Shown: positions 7,590-17,156 of the stretch, one piece after another
Position numbering within the stretch: position 1 is the stretch's first letter
How the letters are laid out: each line of letters begins with the position of its first letter
Assembly (NCBI GenBank): GCA_965219635.1
Contig: OZ244783.1
Coordinates: 1,674,001-1,738,000 of the forward strand
Origin: JAPOXR01 sp965219635
Lineage (GTDB): Bacteria; Pseudomonadota; Alphaproteobacteria; Rhodobacterales; Rhodobacteraceae
Direction of reading: 5' to 3'
Length of the DNA: 64,000 nt
The notes under the pieces: model-generated
Seen by the model: only the letters and a program-made list of their open reading frames with translations
What the model was told of the DNA's origin: nothing
Databases searched by the model: none
Translations under genes and position numbers: made by a program

Positions 7590-8207
7590 TCAGTCCGAAG
7601 CCGGTGAATCCGTGGCCGACTCCTCGTCTTCGGTCAATATTTCCAGGCTTGAGAGAAGTCCTGCTTCACGCAGTTCCTTCAGGCCAGGCAGGTCCGAAAC
7701 CGATTCCAGGCCGAAATGATCGAGAAATGCGCGTGTGACAGTAAAGGTCGCAGGTCGTCCCGGCGTTTTTTTTCTCCTGCCTATTCCGACCCAGCCTATC
7801 TCGATCAGCTGATCAAGCGTTCCACGCGAAACTGATACACCCCGGATTTCCTCGATTTCTGCCCGTGTAGCCGGTTGGTGGTAGGCAATGATCGCGAGGG
7901 TTTCCAAGGCAGCGCGTGACAACTTTCGCAGTACCTTCTTTTCGCGGATCATCAGGTGACCGAGGTCGGGCGCAGTTCGAAACGCCCAGCCATCGCCAAC
8001 CCGGACAAGGGTTACGCCTCTGTCCTCGTAGCGCTTCGACAACCGTTCGATTGCCGGGCGAATGTCGAATTCCACCGGCAAGCGCCTGCGTAACTCGCCG
8101 ATCGGGACCGGTTCCGCCGACGCGAACAGGATGGCCTCCAGCATTCGCTCCTGCTGCTGCTCTGTCAAGGCGCCGGACAGTTCTGGATCATCGAAAAACT
8201 CAGCCAA
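7590..8207 (-). CDS. scpB: Segregation and condensation protein ScpB
   Basis: About 205 residues. It forms the kleisin-associated winged-helix subunit of the SMC-ScpAB condensin. Visible: MLEAILFASAEPVPIGELRRRL, then RAALETLAIIAYHQPATRAEIEEIRGV and RKKTPGRPATFTVTRAFLDHFGL. The start is uncertain. A TTG at 8205-8207 overlaps the scpA stop and would allow coupling; the ATG at 8142-8144 is the next choice. The longer upstream frame inside scpA is atypical and is rejected. Confidence 0.88.
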   Translation of the reverse strand: MAEFFDDPELSGALTEQQQERMLEAILFASAEPVPIGELRRRLPVEFDIRPAIERLSKRYEDRGVTLVRVGDGWAFRTAPDLGHLMIREKKVLRKLSRAALETLAIIAYHQPATRAEIEEIRGVSVSRGTLDQLIEIGWVGIGRRKKTPGRPATFTVTRAFLDHFGLESVSDLPGLKELREAGLLSSLEILTEDEESATDSPASD

Positions 8208-8994
8208 TACCCGATTCCCGATTTCCCCTGATGTCGATCTGGGCAAACGCCGATGCTTGCCGCATCTGCAGCTTGCCGGATCGCGCAAGTTCAAGCGTCG
8301 CCGCAAACATCGATGCTGTCGCTGAGCGGATTTCCTCTGCATCACCTGCCCATCCCTTGGGTAGGAATTCTGCGAGGCTCGCCCACTCGACTGTGTCCGA
8401 AAGCATGTCGACAATCAACTTTGTCGCCTCCTCTACCGCCATGTACCGTCGGCGTGCAGTATCAAAAGGCTTGTAGTCCCGGCCGGACTTCAGTCCGGCA
8501 TAGGCCTTCATGAGTTCAAGTACCGTAACGTTGTATTGAGGATGATGGATCAGAGCGAGTTGTTCCGGCATCCCCCGGGCAAAGAAATCCTTCCCGAGCT
8601 GTTTTCGTACAGTCAAATCCCGCGCAGCATTGCGCATCGCATCCAGCCGCCTCAGCCGGAACGCCAGGCGGGCGGCGAGTTCTTCCCCGGACGGCTCGTC
8701 TGAGGCCGGTTCAGGCAGGAGCAGGCGCGACTTGATCAACGCCAACCACGCAGCCATCACGAGGTACTCGGCAGCAAGTTCAATCCGGATAGATTCCGAT
8801 CTCCTGATGAATTCGGAATATTGCCTCGCCAGCTCCAGTACCGAAATTCGTTTCACATCGACTTTCTGTTTGCGCGCCAGATCCAAAAGCAGGTCGAGGG
8901 GACCTTCGAAGCCGTCGACATCAACGACCAGAACATCGTCGCCGACCATGGAATTCACCCTGATGGCTGTTCTGTGCGGTTCATTCACAGTCAC
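8200..8994 (-). CDS. scpA: Segregation and condensation protein ScpA
   Basis: 264 residues from a GTG at 8992-8994 that overlaps the nagZ stop (GTGA), implying translational coupling. Kleisin landmarks: FEGPLDLLLDLARKQKVDVKRISVLELARQY and the EYLVMAAWLALIKSRLLLP helix. The C-terminal winged helix (about 215-250) contacts the SMC head. It bridges SMC ATPases with ScpB in chromosome compaction. Confidence 0.93.
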   Translation of the reverse strand: MTVNEPHRTAIRVNSMVGDDVLVVDVDGFEGPLDLLLDLARKQKVDVKRISVLELARQYSEFIRRSESIRIELAAEYLVMAAWLALIKSRLLLPEPASDEPSGEELAARLAFRLRRLDAMRNAARDLTVRKQLGKDFFARGMPEQLALIHHPQYNVTVLELMKAYAGLKSGRDYKPFDTARRRYMAVEEATKLIVDMLSDTVEWASLAEFLPKGWAGDAEEIRSATASMFAATLELARSGKLQMRQASAFAQIDIRGNRESGIG

Positions 8995-9992
8995 GCGCCC
9001 ATCAGTTCAGAAAACTCGGCCGCCAGTTCCTCGATATTGGCCGGAGTTGGCGGCTGGCGCAATCGCAAGGCCTTTTCGAATCGTATACTGGCGACACCGG
9101 TCAGCGTGCCGGCCGAACTGGCGATGGCCTCCATCTCATCAAGTTTCCCATTACAGTGAAGAACAGTATCGCATCCTGCCTCGATTGCTGCCGATGCGCG
9201 TCGGTCTATGGGCAGCTTCAGCGCCGACATTGAAATGTCGTCTGTCATCAACAGCCCTTCAAATCCAATCTCCTGCCTGATGTGCTGAATGACTGTCGGA
9301 GACATCGTGCCGGGCGTAGAACTGTCGAGAGACTCGTAGACAACATGCGCGGTCATTCCCAGAGGCAGGTGATTAAGTTCCCTGAATGCGCTGAATTCGC
9401 TTTCCGCAAGGTCGTCGAACGGCTTGCTGTTGACAGGCGTCGCAATATGGCTGTCTGCGTCTGTGCCGCCATGCCCTGGCATGTGCTTCAGTACCGGCAA
9501 CAGACCACCTGCAAGGCATGCGTCTGCAACTGATCTTGCCGTCGATGCAACTGAAACCGGGTCCGTTCCGTAACACCGATTGCGGATCACAGGATGTGTG
9601 TGATCTCCAGCCACATCCGCCAATGGCACGCAATTGACCGATACTCCAACCGACGCGAGTTCATGGGCAATCATTCTGTAGCGCAACCACATTGACCGGG
9701 AACGCAATCGGCCCTCGACATTCTCGCATTGATCAAGCGCCGGCAACCAGTTCCGCCATCCTGTGCCCCTGAATCTCTGGACCCGCCCGCCTTCGTGGTC
9801 GACCAGCACCAGCGCATCATGTCCCGCCGCCTCCCGCATTTCTTCTGTCAGCGAACGGATTTGATCGTGCGAACCGGCATTTCGGTCAAACAGGATGAAA
9901 CCAAGTGGGCGAACTTCAGCGAAGAACCGTTTTTCGGCATCAGTCAGTCGGTTTCCAGCGCAACCGAATATGCAGGCTCCGAGGTCTGTCAT
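8991..9992 (-). CDS. nagZ: Beta-N-acetylhexosaminidase NagZ
   Basis: 333 residues from ATG 9990-9992, which overlaps the SPOR gene stop (ATGA). GH3 family: FILFDRN, LVDHEGGRVQR, the catalytic dyad loop KHMPGHGGTDADSH and the nucleophile Asp in MTDDISMSAL. It removes N-acetylglucosamine from muropeptides in cytoplasmic peptidoglycan recycling. The operon order (SPOR protein, nagZ, scpA, scpB) is conserved in Alphaproteobacteria. Confidence 0.93.
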   Translation of the reverse strand: MTDLGACIFGCAGNRLTDAEKRFFAEVRPLGFILFDRNAGSHDQIRSLTEEMREAAGHDALVLVDHEGGRVQRFRGTGWRNWLPALDQCENVEGRLRSRSMWLRYRMIAHELASVGVSVNCVPLADVAGDHTHPVIRNRCYGTDPVSVASTARSVADACLAGGLLPVLKHMPGHGGTDADSHIATPVNSKPFDDLAESEFSAFRELNHLPLGMTAHVVYESLDSSTPGTMSPTVIQHIRQEIGFEGLLMTDDISMSALKLPIDRRASAAIEAGCDTVLHCNGKLDEMEAIASSAGTLTGVASIRFEKALRLRQPPTPANIEELAAEFSELMGA

Positions 9993-10756
9993 CTTACCAC
10001 CGTCGGGACACAAGTTTCGTTTCTGCTAACTAGTTCGTCGCAAAACCAGAGCGCGATTTCCCTTGCCCCGAACCCTGCAACCCGCAGCCTGGTTATCGGC
10101 AATCCGCCGCTGGATGCCGGTTCAAGATACCAGTCAACACTGGTCAGCAAATCCGAATGCCTTTGTAGGAGCATTGACCATTTGAGCAGAGCAGCGGTTT
10201 CATCTTCAAAATGGCCAAGCTGAGCCACATCACTACCGGTTTGCACGGCCTGTGGCTCGATCCTTTGCTGTCCGTCACCGCGCGATTGCGCAAACGACTG
10301 CCAGATGATCACTGCCGGGTTCAACTGATCCAGCTTGGCGGGTTCCCGGCCAGACTCCTGGAAGGCCGTTCCGCTCACTCGCCGGTGCATCTCCCTTCTG
10401 GCTCGCGGTGACATGTCTGCGCTCGCAAGCGGGTTCACGCCCGGAGCATACCCCGAAATCTCGATCGCTTCAGGCGCGTCGTCTCCCGCAAGTATGTCGT
10501 TAAGCGTGAATTCCTGGAAGGGTGACTCCTGTCCCCCTCTGGCGCTTGGCCGGACCTTCAGTTCTGCAACCGACGGCTCTATTACAATCGGCTGATAGGA
10601 CTTGTTGCGAGCCGCAAGCGATCCAGAGATCGCCACTCCCAACAACAGGGCCAACGTCAAGCCTGCTCCGAGGAGACTGGTCACTCTCCGGAGCCTGTCA
10701 GCGCGTGCTCCGCCGCGCGACGCCGAAGGATGGCCCTCGACCGTCGAAGTCGTCAT
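9989..10756 (-). CDS. SPOR-domain membrane protein
   Basis: 255 residues. One transmembrane helix is visible near residues 27-47 (LLGAGLTLALLLGVAISGS) after a basic cytoplasmic tail. A Pro/Ser-rich periplasmic linker follows, then a C-terminal SPOR-like domain (about 178-255) with VQTGSDVAQLGHFEDETAA...LRVAGF...CVPTV. SPOR domains bind denuded glycan at division sites. ATG 10756 is chosen for the GCAGGA upstream. It is 58 bp downstream of argS and coupled to nagZ by ATGA. Confidence 0.82.
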   Translation of the reverse strand: MTTSTVEGHPSASRGGARADRLRRVTSLLGAGLTLALLLGVAISGSLAARNKSYQPIVIEPSVAELKVRPSARGGQESPFQEFTLNDILAGDDAPEAIEISGYAPGVNPLASADMSPRARREMHRRVSGTAFQESGREPAKLDQLNPAVIIWQSFAQSRGDGQQRIEPQAVQTGSDVAQLGHFEDETAALLKWSMLLQRHSDLLTSVDWYLEPASSGGLPITRLRVAGFGAREIALWFCDELVSRNETCVPTVVR

Positions 10757-10814
10757 CAATTCCTGCCGCTCTTGCCGCCTGCAAATCCCAAATCAGGTAG
10801 CCAATTCTGTGCGG

Positions 10815-12563
10815 TTAGCCCCGCATCTCTGTAATCGGCTCTACGCCTAGAATACCAAGTCCTGTGGCAATAGCAATTCCCGTGCTGCGCGCCAACGCAA
10901 TCCGGGCCAGCGAAGCCGCAGGTTGATCCGTGTCGACGAACCTCAAACCGGGCTCCGAATTGCCTTTGGACCACAGCGAATGAAATTCCGACGCCAGCTC
11001 ATTGAGGTAGAAGGCGATCCGGTGAGGTTCGTGGCTTCTGGATGCCTGTTCGACGACCCGCGGCCATTCGGCAATCCGGCGGGCAATCCCGACAAGCGCC
11101 GGATGGTCATTCAGTGTCAAGTCCGCTCCTTCAAGATCGGCGTCATCCACAGAAAGACCGGCTGACCTCGCCTTGTTCAGTACCGAACACACACGGGCGT
11201 GCGCATACTGAACATAGAACACCGGATTATCTTTTGACTGGCGCCTGACCTCATCAAAATTGAAATCCAGTGTTGCATCGTTCTTGCGCATGAGCATGAC
11301 AAATCGCGTGACGTCAGGACCAACCGCGTTGACAGCTTCCCGCAATTCTACGAACTGGCCGGCACGCTTCGACATCTTGGCGGCGCCCTGGGCGGTCATG
11401 ACCCTGACGAGTTGCATCAGCTTGATGTCGAACGGCATCTGGCCGCCCGACAATGCAGAAACCACCGCCTTGAGCCTCTTCACATAGCCGCCGTGGTCTG
11501 AGCCGAATATGTTGATCAGTTCATCATAACCGCGCTTAACCTTGTCGTAGTGGTAGGCGATATCCGAGGCAAAGTAGGTCCAGGAACCGTCCGACTTGCG
11601 GATCGGCCGGTCCACATCATCTCCATGCTCGGTTGCCTTGAGAAGAGTCTGCCGCCTCGGCTCCCAGTCATCGGGAATGCTGCCTTTCGGCGGGTCCAGC
11701 ACACCCTCATAAATGAGGCCGCGGCGATCGAGCTCTTCAAGCGCTGCGTCAATGCGGCCGCCGTCATCAAGCGACCGCTCGCTGAAATAGATGTCCATCT
11801 GGATGCCAAGCGACTCCAGATCCTGCCGGATGATCGCCATCATCGACTTAATCGCATGCGACCTGACAGCCTCCAGCCACTCCGCCTCGGGCTTGTCAAC
11901 AAGCGAGGCTCCATACAGTTGCTTGAGGCTTTCGCCCACGGCGATCAGGTAATCACCCTGGTATTCGTCATCTCCGAATTCGACCTGGCGGCCGTTCGCC
12001 TCAAGGTATCTCTGATAGGCTGAACGGGCGAGTGCGTCCACTTGAGCGCCGCCATCATTGACATAGTATTCCCGGACGACCTTGCTCCCGGTGAATTGAA
12101 GTAGCCGGCCAAGCGCATCCCCGAAAACGGCTCCCCGCACATGGCCCACATGCAACGGTCCTGTCGGATTGGCCGAAACAAACTCCAGATTGACTGACCG
12201 CCCTCCTCCGATTTCGGAACTGCCGAATTCCGGGCCGGACCGGATTGAGTGGCGGACCACATTCATCCAGGCTTCCGGGTGAAGGCGAAAGTTGATGAAT
12301 CCGGGGCCTGCAATCTCCGCTTCAGCAACCCGCTCGTCCTTCCTGAGTTCCTGAACAAGATCGGCCGCAAGATCGGCGGGCTTCCGTCTGGCAATCCGCG
12401 CGCCGACAATTGCCGCATTCGTCGACAGTTCCCCGTGCCCGGCGGATTTAGGCCGTTCCACCGTAACAGCTGCAAGCCGTTCTTCGGTCGCCTCCGCTTG
12501 ACCGGATAGAGCTTCGGTCAGCTTGCCGATCACTTCGGCCCTTAATTCAGCAAAGAGATCCAC
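10815..12563 (-). CDS. argS: Arginyl-tRNA synthetase
   Basis: 582 residues, normal for class Ia ArgRS. Motifs: N-terminal Add-1 domain, ANPTGPLHVGHVRG (HIGH-type HVGH at 138-141), the KMSKS-like loop KMSKRAGQF near 392, and the C-terminal anticodon-binding DALR domain. It charges tRNA-Arg. First gene of the argS-SPOR-nagZ-scpAB run. Confidence 0.96.
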   Translation of the reverse strand: MDLFAELRAEVIGKLTEALSGQAEATEERLAAVTVERPKSAGHGELSTNAAIVGARIARRKPADLAADLVQELRKDERVAEAEIAGPGFINFRLHPEAWMNVVRHSIRSGPEFGSSEIGGGRSVNLEFVSANPTGPLHVGHVRGAVFGDALGRLLQFTGSKVVREYYVNDGGAQVDALARSAYQRYLEANGRQVEFGDDEYQGDYLIAVGESLKQLYGASLVDKPEAEWLEAVRSHAIKSMMAIIRQDLESLGIQMDIYFSERSLDDGGRIDAALEELDRRGLIYEGVLDPPKGSIPDDWEPRRQTLLKATEHGDDVDRPIRKSDGSWTYFASDIAYHYDKVKRGYDELINIFGSDHGGYVKRLKAVVSALSGGQMPFDIKLMQLVRVMTAQGAAKMSKRAGQFVELREAVNAVGPDVTRFVMLMRKNDATLDFNFDEVRRQSKDNPVFYVQYAHARVCSVLNKARSAGLSVDDADLEGADLTLNDHPALVGIARRIAEWPRVVEQASRSHEPHRIAFYLNELASEFHSLWSKGNSEPGLRFVDTDQPAASLARIALARSTGIAIATGLGILGVEPITEMRG

Positions 12564-12726
12564 CTTGGATCCGCCTCCATAGCGATCTTGGGCGACTGTG
12601 TTTGTACAGGTGCGCCACTTGTTTTCGGTCTAGCTATTGCACTGGCTTGGTCAATGCAAAGAACTCGGCAATCCTGCTTTGAACGGCCAAACCTCTCCGT
12701 CAGCAGTGGCCAAGCACGCTAAATCC

Positions 12727-13953
12727 CTACGGCTCATACGTCCCTGCTCTGCGGGAAAGCAACAGTTCGCCTCGGCCTGAGCCGATGGCCTGTCCGGAGC
12801 CTCCATCAATCATTGAGTGCATCGCAAGCGCAAAATTGTCGGTCATTCCTGCTATGAAGTCGGCCAGAACCCTTGCCTTATCCGACGTGTTTCCGGCCCG
12901 GTTCGCCTGCAACCTCCAATCGGGCGGCAGCAAATCTGTCTCCTCCATAAGGTGACAAAACAAGTCACAGACGACTTCCTGACCATGCTGCCGCTCCAGT
13001 TCTACATCACCTGAACGGTACATGCGGACCCGAAGGAAATTACGGATTTCATCCAGCATGGCTCTCGTTTCCTCGGATGGTCCCACCACGTTCCGATCAT
13101 GCTGCCTTACGTCCTCGGCAGATTCAGGCGCCAGTTCGAGCAGACGTTGCTGTGTTGACAGGATGATATCGTTGACCAGTATCTTGAAGATCCTCCGTAG
13201 CATGGTTTGGGCAACGCGTTCCGTGTCAGCCCTCGGATGAGCTGACTCCAGCCCGTCAAGCACCGGTCCGACCACCGGCAACGGACAGATTTCGTCAAGG
13301 GAGAACATCCCTGCCCTGAGACCGTCCTGCAGGTCATGACAGATATATGCAACATCGTCGGCGGCAGCCGCCACCTGTGCCTCTGCGGATGCCCGCTGGG
13401 AAAGGGCGAGATCATGGCATCGATTGTATTCGGAGAGCGCAAATGGAACATCGCCGACTATCGGCCCGTTATGCTTGGCAATTCCTTCCAGGGTTTCCCA
13501 AGTCAGGTTCAGGCCGTCATGTTCAATGTATTGGCGCTCCAGACTTGTAACGATCCTGATCGCCTGTGCGTTGTGCTCGAAGCCCCCGTATTCCTCCATC
13601 AACTCCGACAGCGCTTCCTCACCAGCATGGCCAAAAGGAGGATGACCCAGATCATGCGCAAGCGCCACTGCATCGGCAAGGTCAGGATCCAGGCTGAGGG
13701 CGTTGGCGATAGACCGCGCGACGCGCGACACCTCGATCGTGTGTGTCAGCCGTGTTCTGACATGGTCCCCGTCGGGAGCAACGAAGACCTGCGTCTTGTG
13801 CATCAACCGGCGGAATGCCTTTGTATGCACGATCCGGTCGCAGTCCCTTTGAAACGGCGACCGCCCCGGTTCCTCCTCAATAGGATAGAGCCTGGATGAC
13901 TGGCTGGGCGGATGGCAGGCGAAGCTCGCCAGACCGTTTTGTTCGAGCGGCAT
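12727..13953 (-). CDS. dgt: Deoxyguanosinetriphosphate triphosphohydrolase-like protein
   Basis: 408 residues. HD-domain metal ligands are visible: His71 (THTIEV), His100-Asp101 (LAHDLGHPPFGHAGE) and a distal Asp in the helical C-terminal half. N-terminal RDCDRIVHTKAFRRLMHKTQVF is typical of the type 2 dGTPase-like family, which hydrolyses dNTPs to deoxynucleosides and triphosphate. It is divergent from erpA, as is usual in this class. A 163-bp gap separates it from argS. Confidence 0.92.
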   Translation of the reverse strand: MPLEQNGLASFACHPPSQSSRLYPIEEEPGRSPFQRDCDRIVHTKAFRRLMHKTQVFVAPDGDHVRTRLTHTIEVSRVARSIANALSLDPDLADAVALAHDLGHPPFGHAGEEALSELMEEYGGFEHNAQAIRIVTSLERQYIEHDGLNLTWETLEGIAKHNGPIVGDVPFALSEYNRCHDLALSQRASAEAQVAAAADDVAYICHDLQDGLRAGMFSLDEICPLPVVGPVLDGLESAHPRADTERVAQTMLRRIFKILVNDIILSTQQRLLELAPESAEDVRQHDRNVVGPSEETRAMLDEIRNFLRVRMYRSGDVELERQHGQEVVCDLFCHLMEETDLLPPDWRLQANRAGNTSDKARVLADFIAGMTDNFALAMHSMIDGGSGQAIGSGRGELLLSRRAGTYEP

Positions 13954-13967
13954 GAAGGCTCGGATCC

Positions 13968-13996
13968 TTGCCGACTGATCGCGCTACACATATATT
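13968..13996 (+). promoter_or_regulatory. Candidate sigma70-type promoter for erpA
   Basis: TTGCCG at 13968-13973 and TATATT at 13991-13996 with an exact 17-bp spacer lie in the dgt/erpA divergent gap. The predicted transcript would begin about 15-30 bp before the candidate erpA starts, giving a very short leader. Confidence 0.5.
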
Positions 13997-14035
13997 GCGT
14001 CATCGGCGAATTCCAACCTCTTGAGCACCGTGAAG

Positions 14036-14368
14036 ATGGCGATCAGCATTCCTCCAAAGGTCTCGGACCGCGCCTTTCGCAAATTGGCAGAGATCAACAG
14101 CCAGACAGGCGAACAGCAATCCCTCAGGGTTGCAGTGAAGGGTGGCGGGTGTTCCGGGTTTCAGTATGAGATACTGTTCGACGAACCGGCGGCAGACGAT
14201 ACGGTTCTTGAAGGGCTGGGCCAACGTGTGCTCGTCGACAGCATTTCGCTGCCGTTCCTCGAAAACGCAATCATCGACTATTCGGAAGAACTGATTGGCG
14301 CCCGCTTTGTGGTCGAAAATCCGAATGCCAAGTCGACGTGCGGTTGTTCGATGAGCTTCTCTCTCTAG
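14036..14368 (+). CDS. erpA: Iron-sulfur cluster insertion protein, HesB/IscA/ErpA type
   Basis: 110 residues from ATG 14036; a TTG at 14021 in the same frame is an alternative start. The three cluster-binding cysteines are present: Cys in KGGGCSGFQY and the C-terminal STCGCSMSF pair. A-type carrier that delivers Fe-S clusters to apoproteins. It lies 18 bp upstream of xth and is divergent from dgt. Confidence 0.93.
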   Translation: MAISIPPKVSDRAFRKLAEINSQTGEQQSLRVAVKGGGCSGFQYEILFDEPAADDTVLEGLGQRVLVDSISLPFLENAIIDYSEELIGARFVVENPNAKSTCGCSMSFSL

Positions 14369-14386
14369 CCGGATCGCCGGTCACTC

Positions 14387-15166
14387 ATGAAGGTTGCAAG
14401 CTACAACATCAACGGAATCAGGGCGCGGCTTCCGAGGGTGCTCGATTGGATTGATGAGGGCACACCCGATCTTGTCCTGCTACAGGAAATCAAGTGCGCC
14501 GACGAGAAATTCCCGCGATCCGAATTCGAAGACCGGGGCTATGTGGTCGAAACCCACGGCGAAAAGCAACGCAACGGCGTTGCAATCCTCTCAAAGCTCC
14601 CACTCGAAGATGTGAAGCGCGGTTTGCCCGGCGACCCGGACGACCAACAGGCACGATGGATTGAAGCAACTGCCGTTGGCAAGTGCCCGGTCAGGGTGTG
14701 CTGCCTATACCTTCCGAACGGAAATCCCGTACCCGGAGACAAATACATCTACAAACTTGCCTGGATGGAACGGCTACGGGAACGGGCCGAGGAATTGCTT
14801 CTGCTGGAAGAGGCAACGCTGCTTGCGGGAGACTATAACGTCATTCCACAACCGGAAGACGCAATGACGCCCGAAGATTGGACCGATGACGCGCTTTACC
14901 TCTACGAAACACGGGAGGCATGGCGGCGCATTTTGAATCTTGGCTATACCGATGCTTTTCGAGTCAGGAACGGATCGCCTCTCAACTTCACCTTTTGGGA
15001 TTTCCAGCGCGGAGCTTGGGAACGCAATGAAGGAATTCGCATCGACCACTTCCTTCTTACTCCACAATGCGCTGACCTGTTGAATGACTGCTGCATTGAC
15101 CGGCATGTGAGGGGATGGACAAAGCCATCCGATCACGTGCCAATCTGGGTGGACCTTGAGGCCTGA
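14387..15166 (+). CDS. xth: Exodeoxyribonuclease III
   Basis: 259 residues, full length. AP endonuclease/3' exonuclease of base-excision repair. Residues: Asn7-Asn9 (SYNINGIRARL), Glu34 (LLQEIK), the metal-binding LAGDYNVIP, and the C-terminal SDHVPIWVDL with the catalytic Asp-His. It follows erpA at 18 bp and converges with the FAD monooxygenase gene. Confidence 0.95.
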   Translation: MKVASYNINGIRARLPRVLDWIDEGTPDLVLLQEIKCADEKFPRSEFEDRGYVVETHGEKQRNGVAILSKLPLEDVKRGLPGDPDDQQARWIEATAVGKCPVRVCCLYLPNGNPVPGDKYIYKLAWMERLRERAEELLLLEEATLLAGDYNVIPQPEDAMTPEDWTDDALYLYETREAWRRILNLGYTDAFRVRNGSPLNFTFWDFQRGAWERNEGIRIDHFLLTPQCADLLNDCCIDRHVRGWTKPSDHVPIWVDLEA

Positions 15167-15185
15167 ACAGGATCGGCACCCCCCA

Positions 15186-16400
15186 TCAGTTCAGTGTGAC
15201 ATCCTCCCTGTGGATCCAGTGCACGGGCATTGACGCCAAGCCGGGAACGAGGCGTGTTGACCAAGCGAGTGTCCTTAACAGCAAATTGCGCGGGCCGGTT
15301 GTTGTTGAATGGTAGAGCCTGCCCTGGAAGTTGGTTGCTCTTGCGACCCTGTTCACCCGGTGGTTCCTTTTGCGTCTAAAGGCTGCCAAGGCACTTGGCA
15401 TATCGTCGTGCATCTCCAGCATGCGGCATAGTACCCATGCGTCCTCCAGGGCCAGGTTGCCGCCTTGCGCAAGGAATGGAAGCACCGGATGCAGTGCATC
15501 CCCGGCCAAGACTGCCCCGTTTCCGGACCAGCGTCGGGCGGTCCTCGTTTCTGCAAGCGTCCATCTGCTCACATTTTCGGCTCCCTTCAGTATTTCCTTT
15601 ACTCCGCCTCCGAACCCGGAAAACTGCTCCACGAGTGCTTCGGCCGCTTCGTCTTGCGGGCGCCCGTACGGGAAAGCTCGCCGAAAGCGCCGAACTGCAA
15701 CCATGTTTGTCGGGCCTGCATGAGCGGGCCTATACAAAACAATGTGGCGATTCGGCCCGACAATGACCCGGACATGACCCGGACCTAGCGCATCGGTTGT
15801 TCCTGAGGGAATGGTGCCACGCCAGGCAATGTGATTTGACATGATGGGCGGTTCATCAGGATTGAGAAACCTCCTGACGACCGAGTTGATCCCATCTGCT
15901 CCAATCAGGAGCGAGGGCTTGATGACAGCACCATCTGCCAATGAGATCGCGATCCCGCTGGATTCCGGCAGTACGGCTTCAACCCTGCATCCGAGCCTGA
16001 CGCTTGCCCCTTCGGCGGTCGCTGCGTTAGCCAGGAGTCGCACAAGGTCAGCGCGATGGCAGAAGGTGTAAGCCGCACTTCCGCCACCGCTCAACGATAA
16101 ATCCAGTTGAAGCAGTTTGCTGCCGGAAATGTGTTCGACGAGATCAGCCCACCTTGCTGGCACTCCGCATTTTCGAACCTCGCTGTACAGCCCAAGTGCA
16201 GACAGGACCCGCATGCCGTTAGGGGTAATCTGAATTCCGGCTCCCGACTCGAACGGCGCCTCCGCCTGCTCGTACACCACCACGCTCCGTCCGGACCGGG
16301 CAAGGAGCAGGGAAATAGCAAGCCCGGCGATGCCCGCACCTGCCACCGCCACGGGACCTGGCACCGCATCTACAAGGGAACTAGGAGCTCGCGTCGGCAA
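15186..16400 (-). CDS. FAD-dependent monooxygenase (salicylate hydroxylase/UbiH-like)
   Basis: About 390-404 residues. The Rossmann motif is AGAGIAGLAISLLLARSG. The FAD/NAD contact motif is LLIGADGINSVVRR and the second FAD motif is VLAGDALHPVLPFLAQGGNLALED. This is the class A flavin monooxygenase pattern. The substrate is not evident; an aromatic or ubiquinone-precursor hydroxylase would both fit. The TTG at 16398-16400 gives the longest form; GTG codons at residues 13 and 17 are alternatives. Confidence 0.8.
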   Translation of the reverse strand: MPTRAPSSLVDAVPGPVAVAGAGIAGLAISLLLARSGRSVVVYEQAEAPFESGAGIQITPNGMRVLSALGLYSEVRKCGVPARWADLVEHISGSKLLQLDLSLSGGGSAAYTFCHRADLVRLLANAATAEGASVRLGCRVEAVLPESSGIAISLADGAVIKPSLLIGADGINSVVRRFLNPDEPPIMSNHIAWRGTIPSGTTDALGPGHVRVIVGPNRHIVLYRPAHAGPTNMVAVRRFRRAFPYGRPQDEAAEALVEQFSGFGGGVKEILKGAENVSRWTLAETRTARRWSGNGAVLAGDALHPVLPFLAQGGNLALEDAWVLCRMLEMHDDMPSALAAFRRKRNHRVNRVARATNFQGRLYHSTTTGPRNLLLRTLAWSTRLVPGLASMPVHWIHREDVTLN

Positions 16401-16442
16401 ACTTGTTATCCGACATACAGGCGCATTGAACGCCCGGACCGT

Positions 16443-16865
16443 TCAGTCGTCCCGAAATTCCTTTTCGGCCCGCTCATGCTTTTCCTGGGCTTCGAGGCAA
16501 TAGGTTGCGATCGGCCGCGCCAGCAGGCGCCTGAGGGAAATCCGCCTCCCGGTAGCTTCGCAATACCCGAACTCCCCATCCTCGATCTTGTCCAGTGCCA
16601 TATTGATCTTGACCACCAGTTTGCGCTGACGGTCCCTGGCGCGCAACTGTACCTGCCTCTCCGATTCCTCTGTTGCGCGGTCGGCGAGATCCGGGATGCT
16701 TTGGGTCTGTTGTTGGAGCTTCCTGATCGTGTCTCTGGACTCGGCAAGAATCTCGTCCCGCCATGCCACCAGCCGCCTCCTGAAATACTCTGTCTGCATT
16801 TCGTTCATGAACGGCTCTTCTTCCGAAGGCACATAGTCCTGCGGGAGGTAAACAACTGACTTCAT
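16443..16865 (-). CDS. dksA: RNA polymerase-binding regulator DksA
   Basis: 140 residues: an N-terminal coiled coil with the FRRRLVAWRDEIL start, then the globular part GYCEATGRRISLRRLLARPIATYC. The four-Cys zinc site of E. coli DksA is reduced to two cysteines (CEAT and CLEA), a form often seen in alphaproteobacterial DksA. It acts with ppGpp on RNA polymerase through the secondary channel. It is divergent from the small membrane protein gene at 17157. Confidence 0.92.
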   Translation of the reverse strand: MKSVVYLPQDYVPSEEEPFMNEMQTEYFRRRLVAWRDEILAESRDTIRKLQQQTQSIPDLADRATEESERQVQLRARDRQRKLVVKINMALDKIEDGEFGYCEATGRRISLRRLLARPIATYCLEAQEKHERAEKEFRDD

Positions 16866-17156
16866 TCAGTCATTCTCCAGGAATGAAGGGGCATCGCACT
16901 CAACCAGATAGGGGGCCATTCCGTTGCCGGCACACATAGTCAAACTCTAGTTTTCTGTCATTTACTTTTTTGGCGATTGCATGAAAATGGCCGAGTTTCA
17001 TGCAGAGGACCCAAATGCTCTCGCTGACTGGATCACCCGTTGCCTGCCACGGCCCCGAATGCACCCCGGCATCAAAACGCACAGAAGCCGCCGGGCCACG
17101 GTACGGATTACTGGCGCTGTTGCCCGGCGGTGGCAACCTGAAGCGAGGTTCCTAAG

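Noticed and set aside
13336..13899. 187-codon ORF antisense to dgt
   Set aside because: Complementary to the dgt coding frame with no ribosome site or domain; a shadow.
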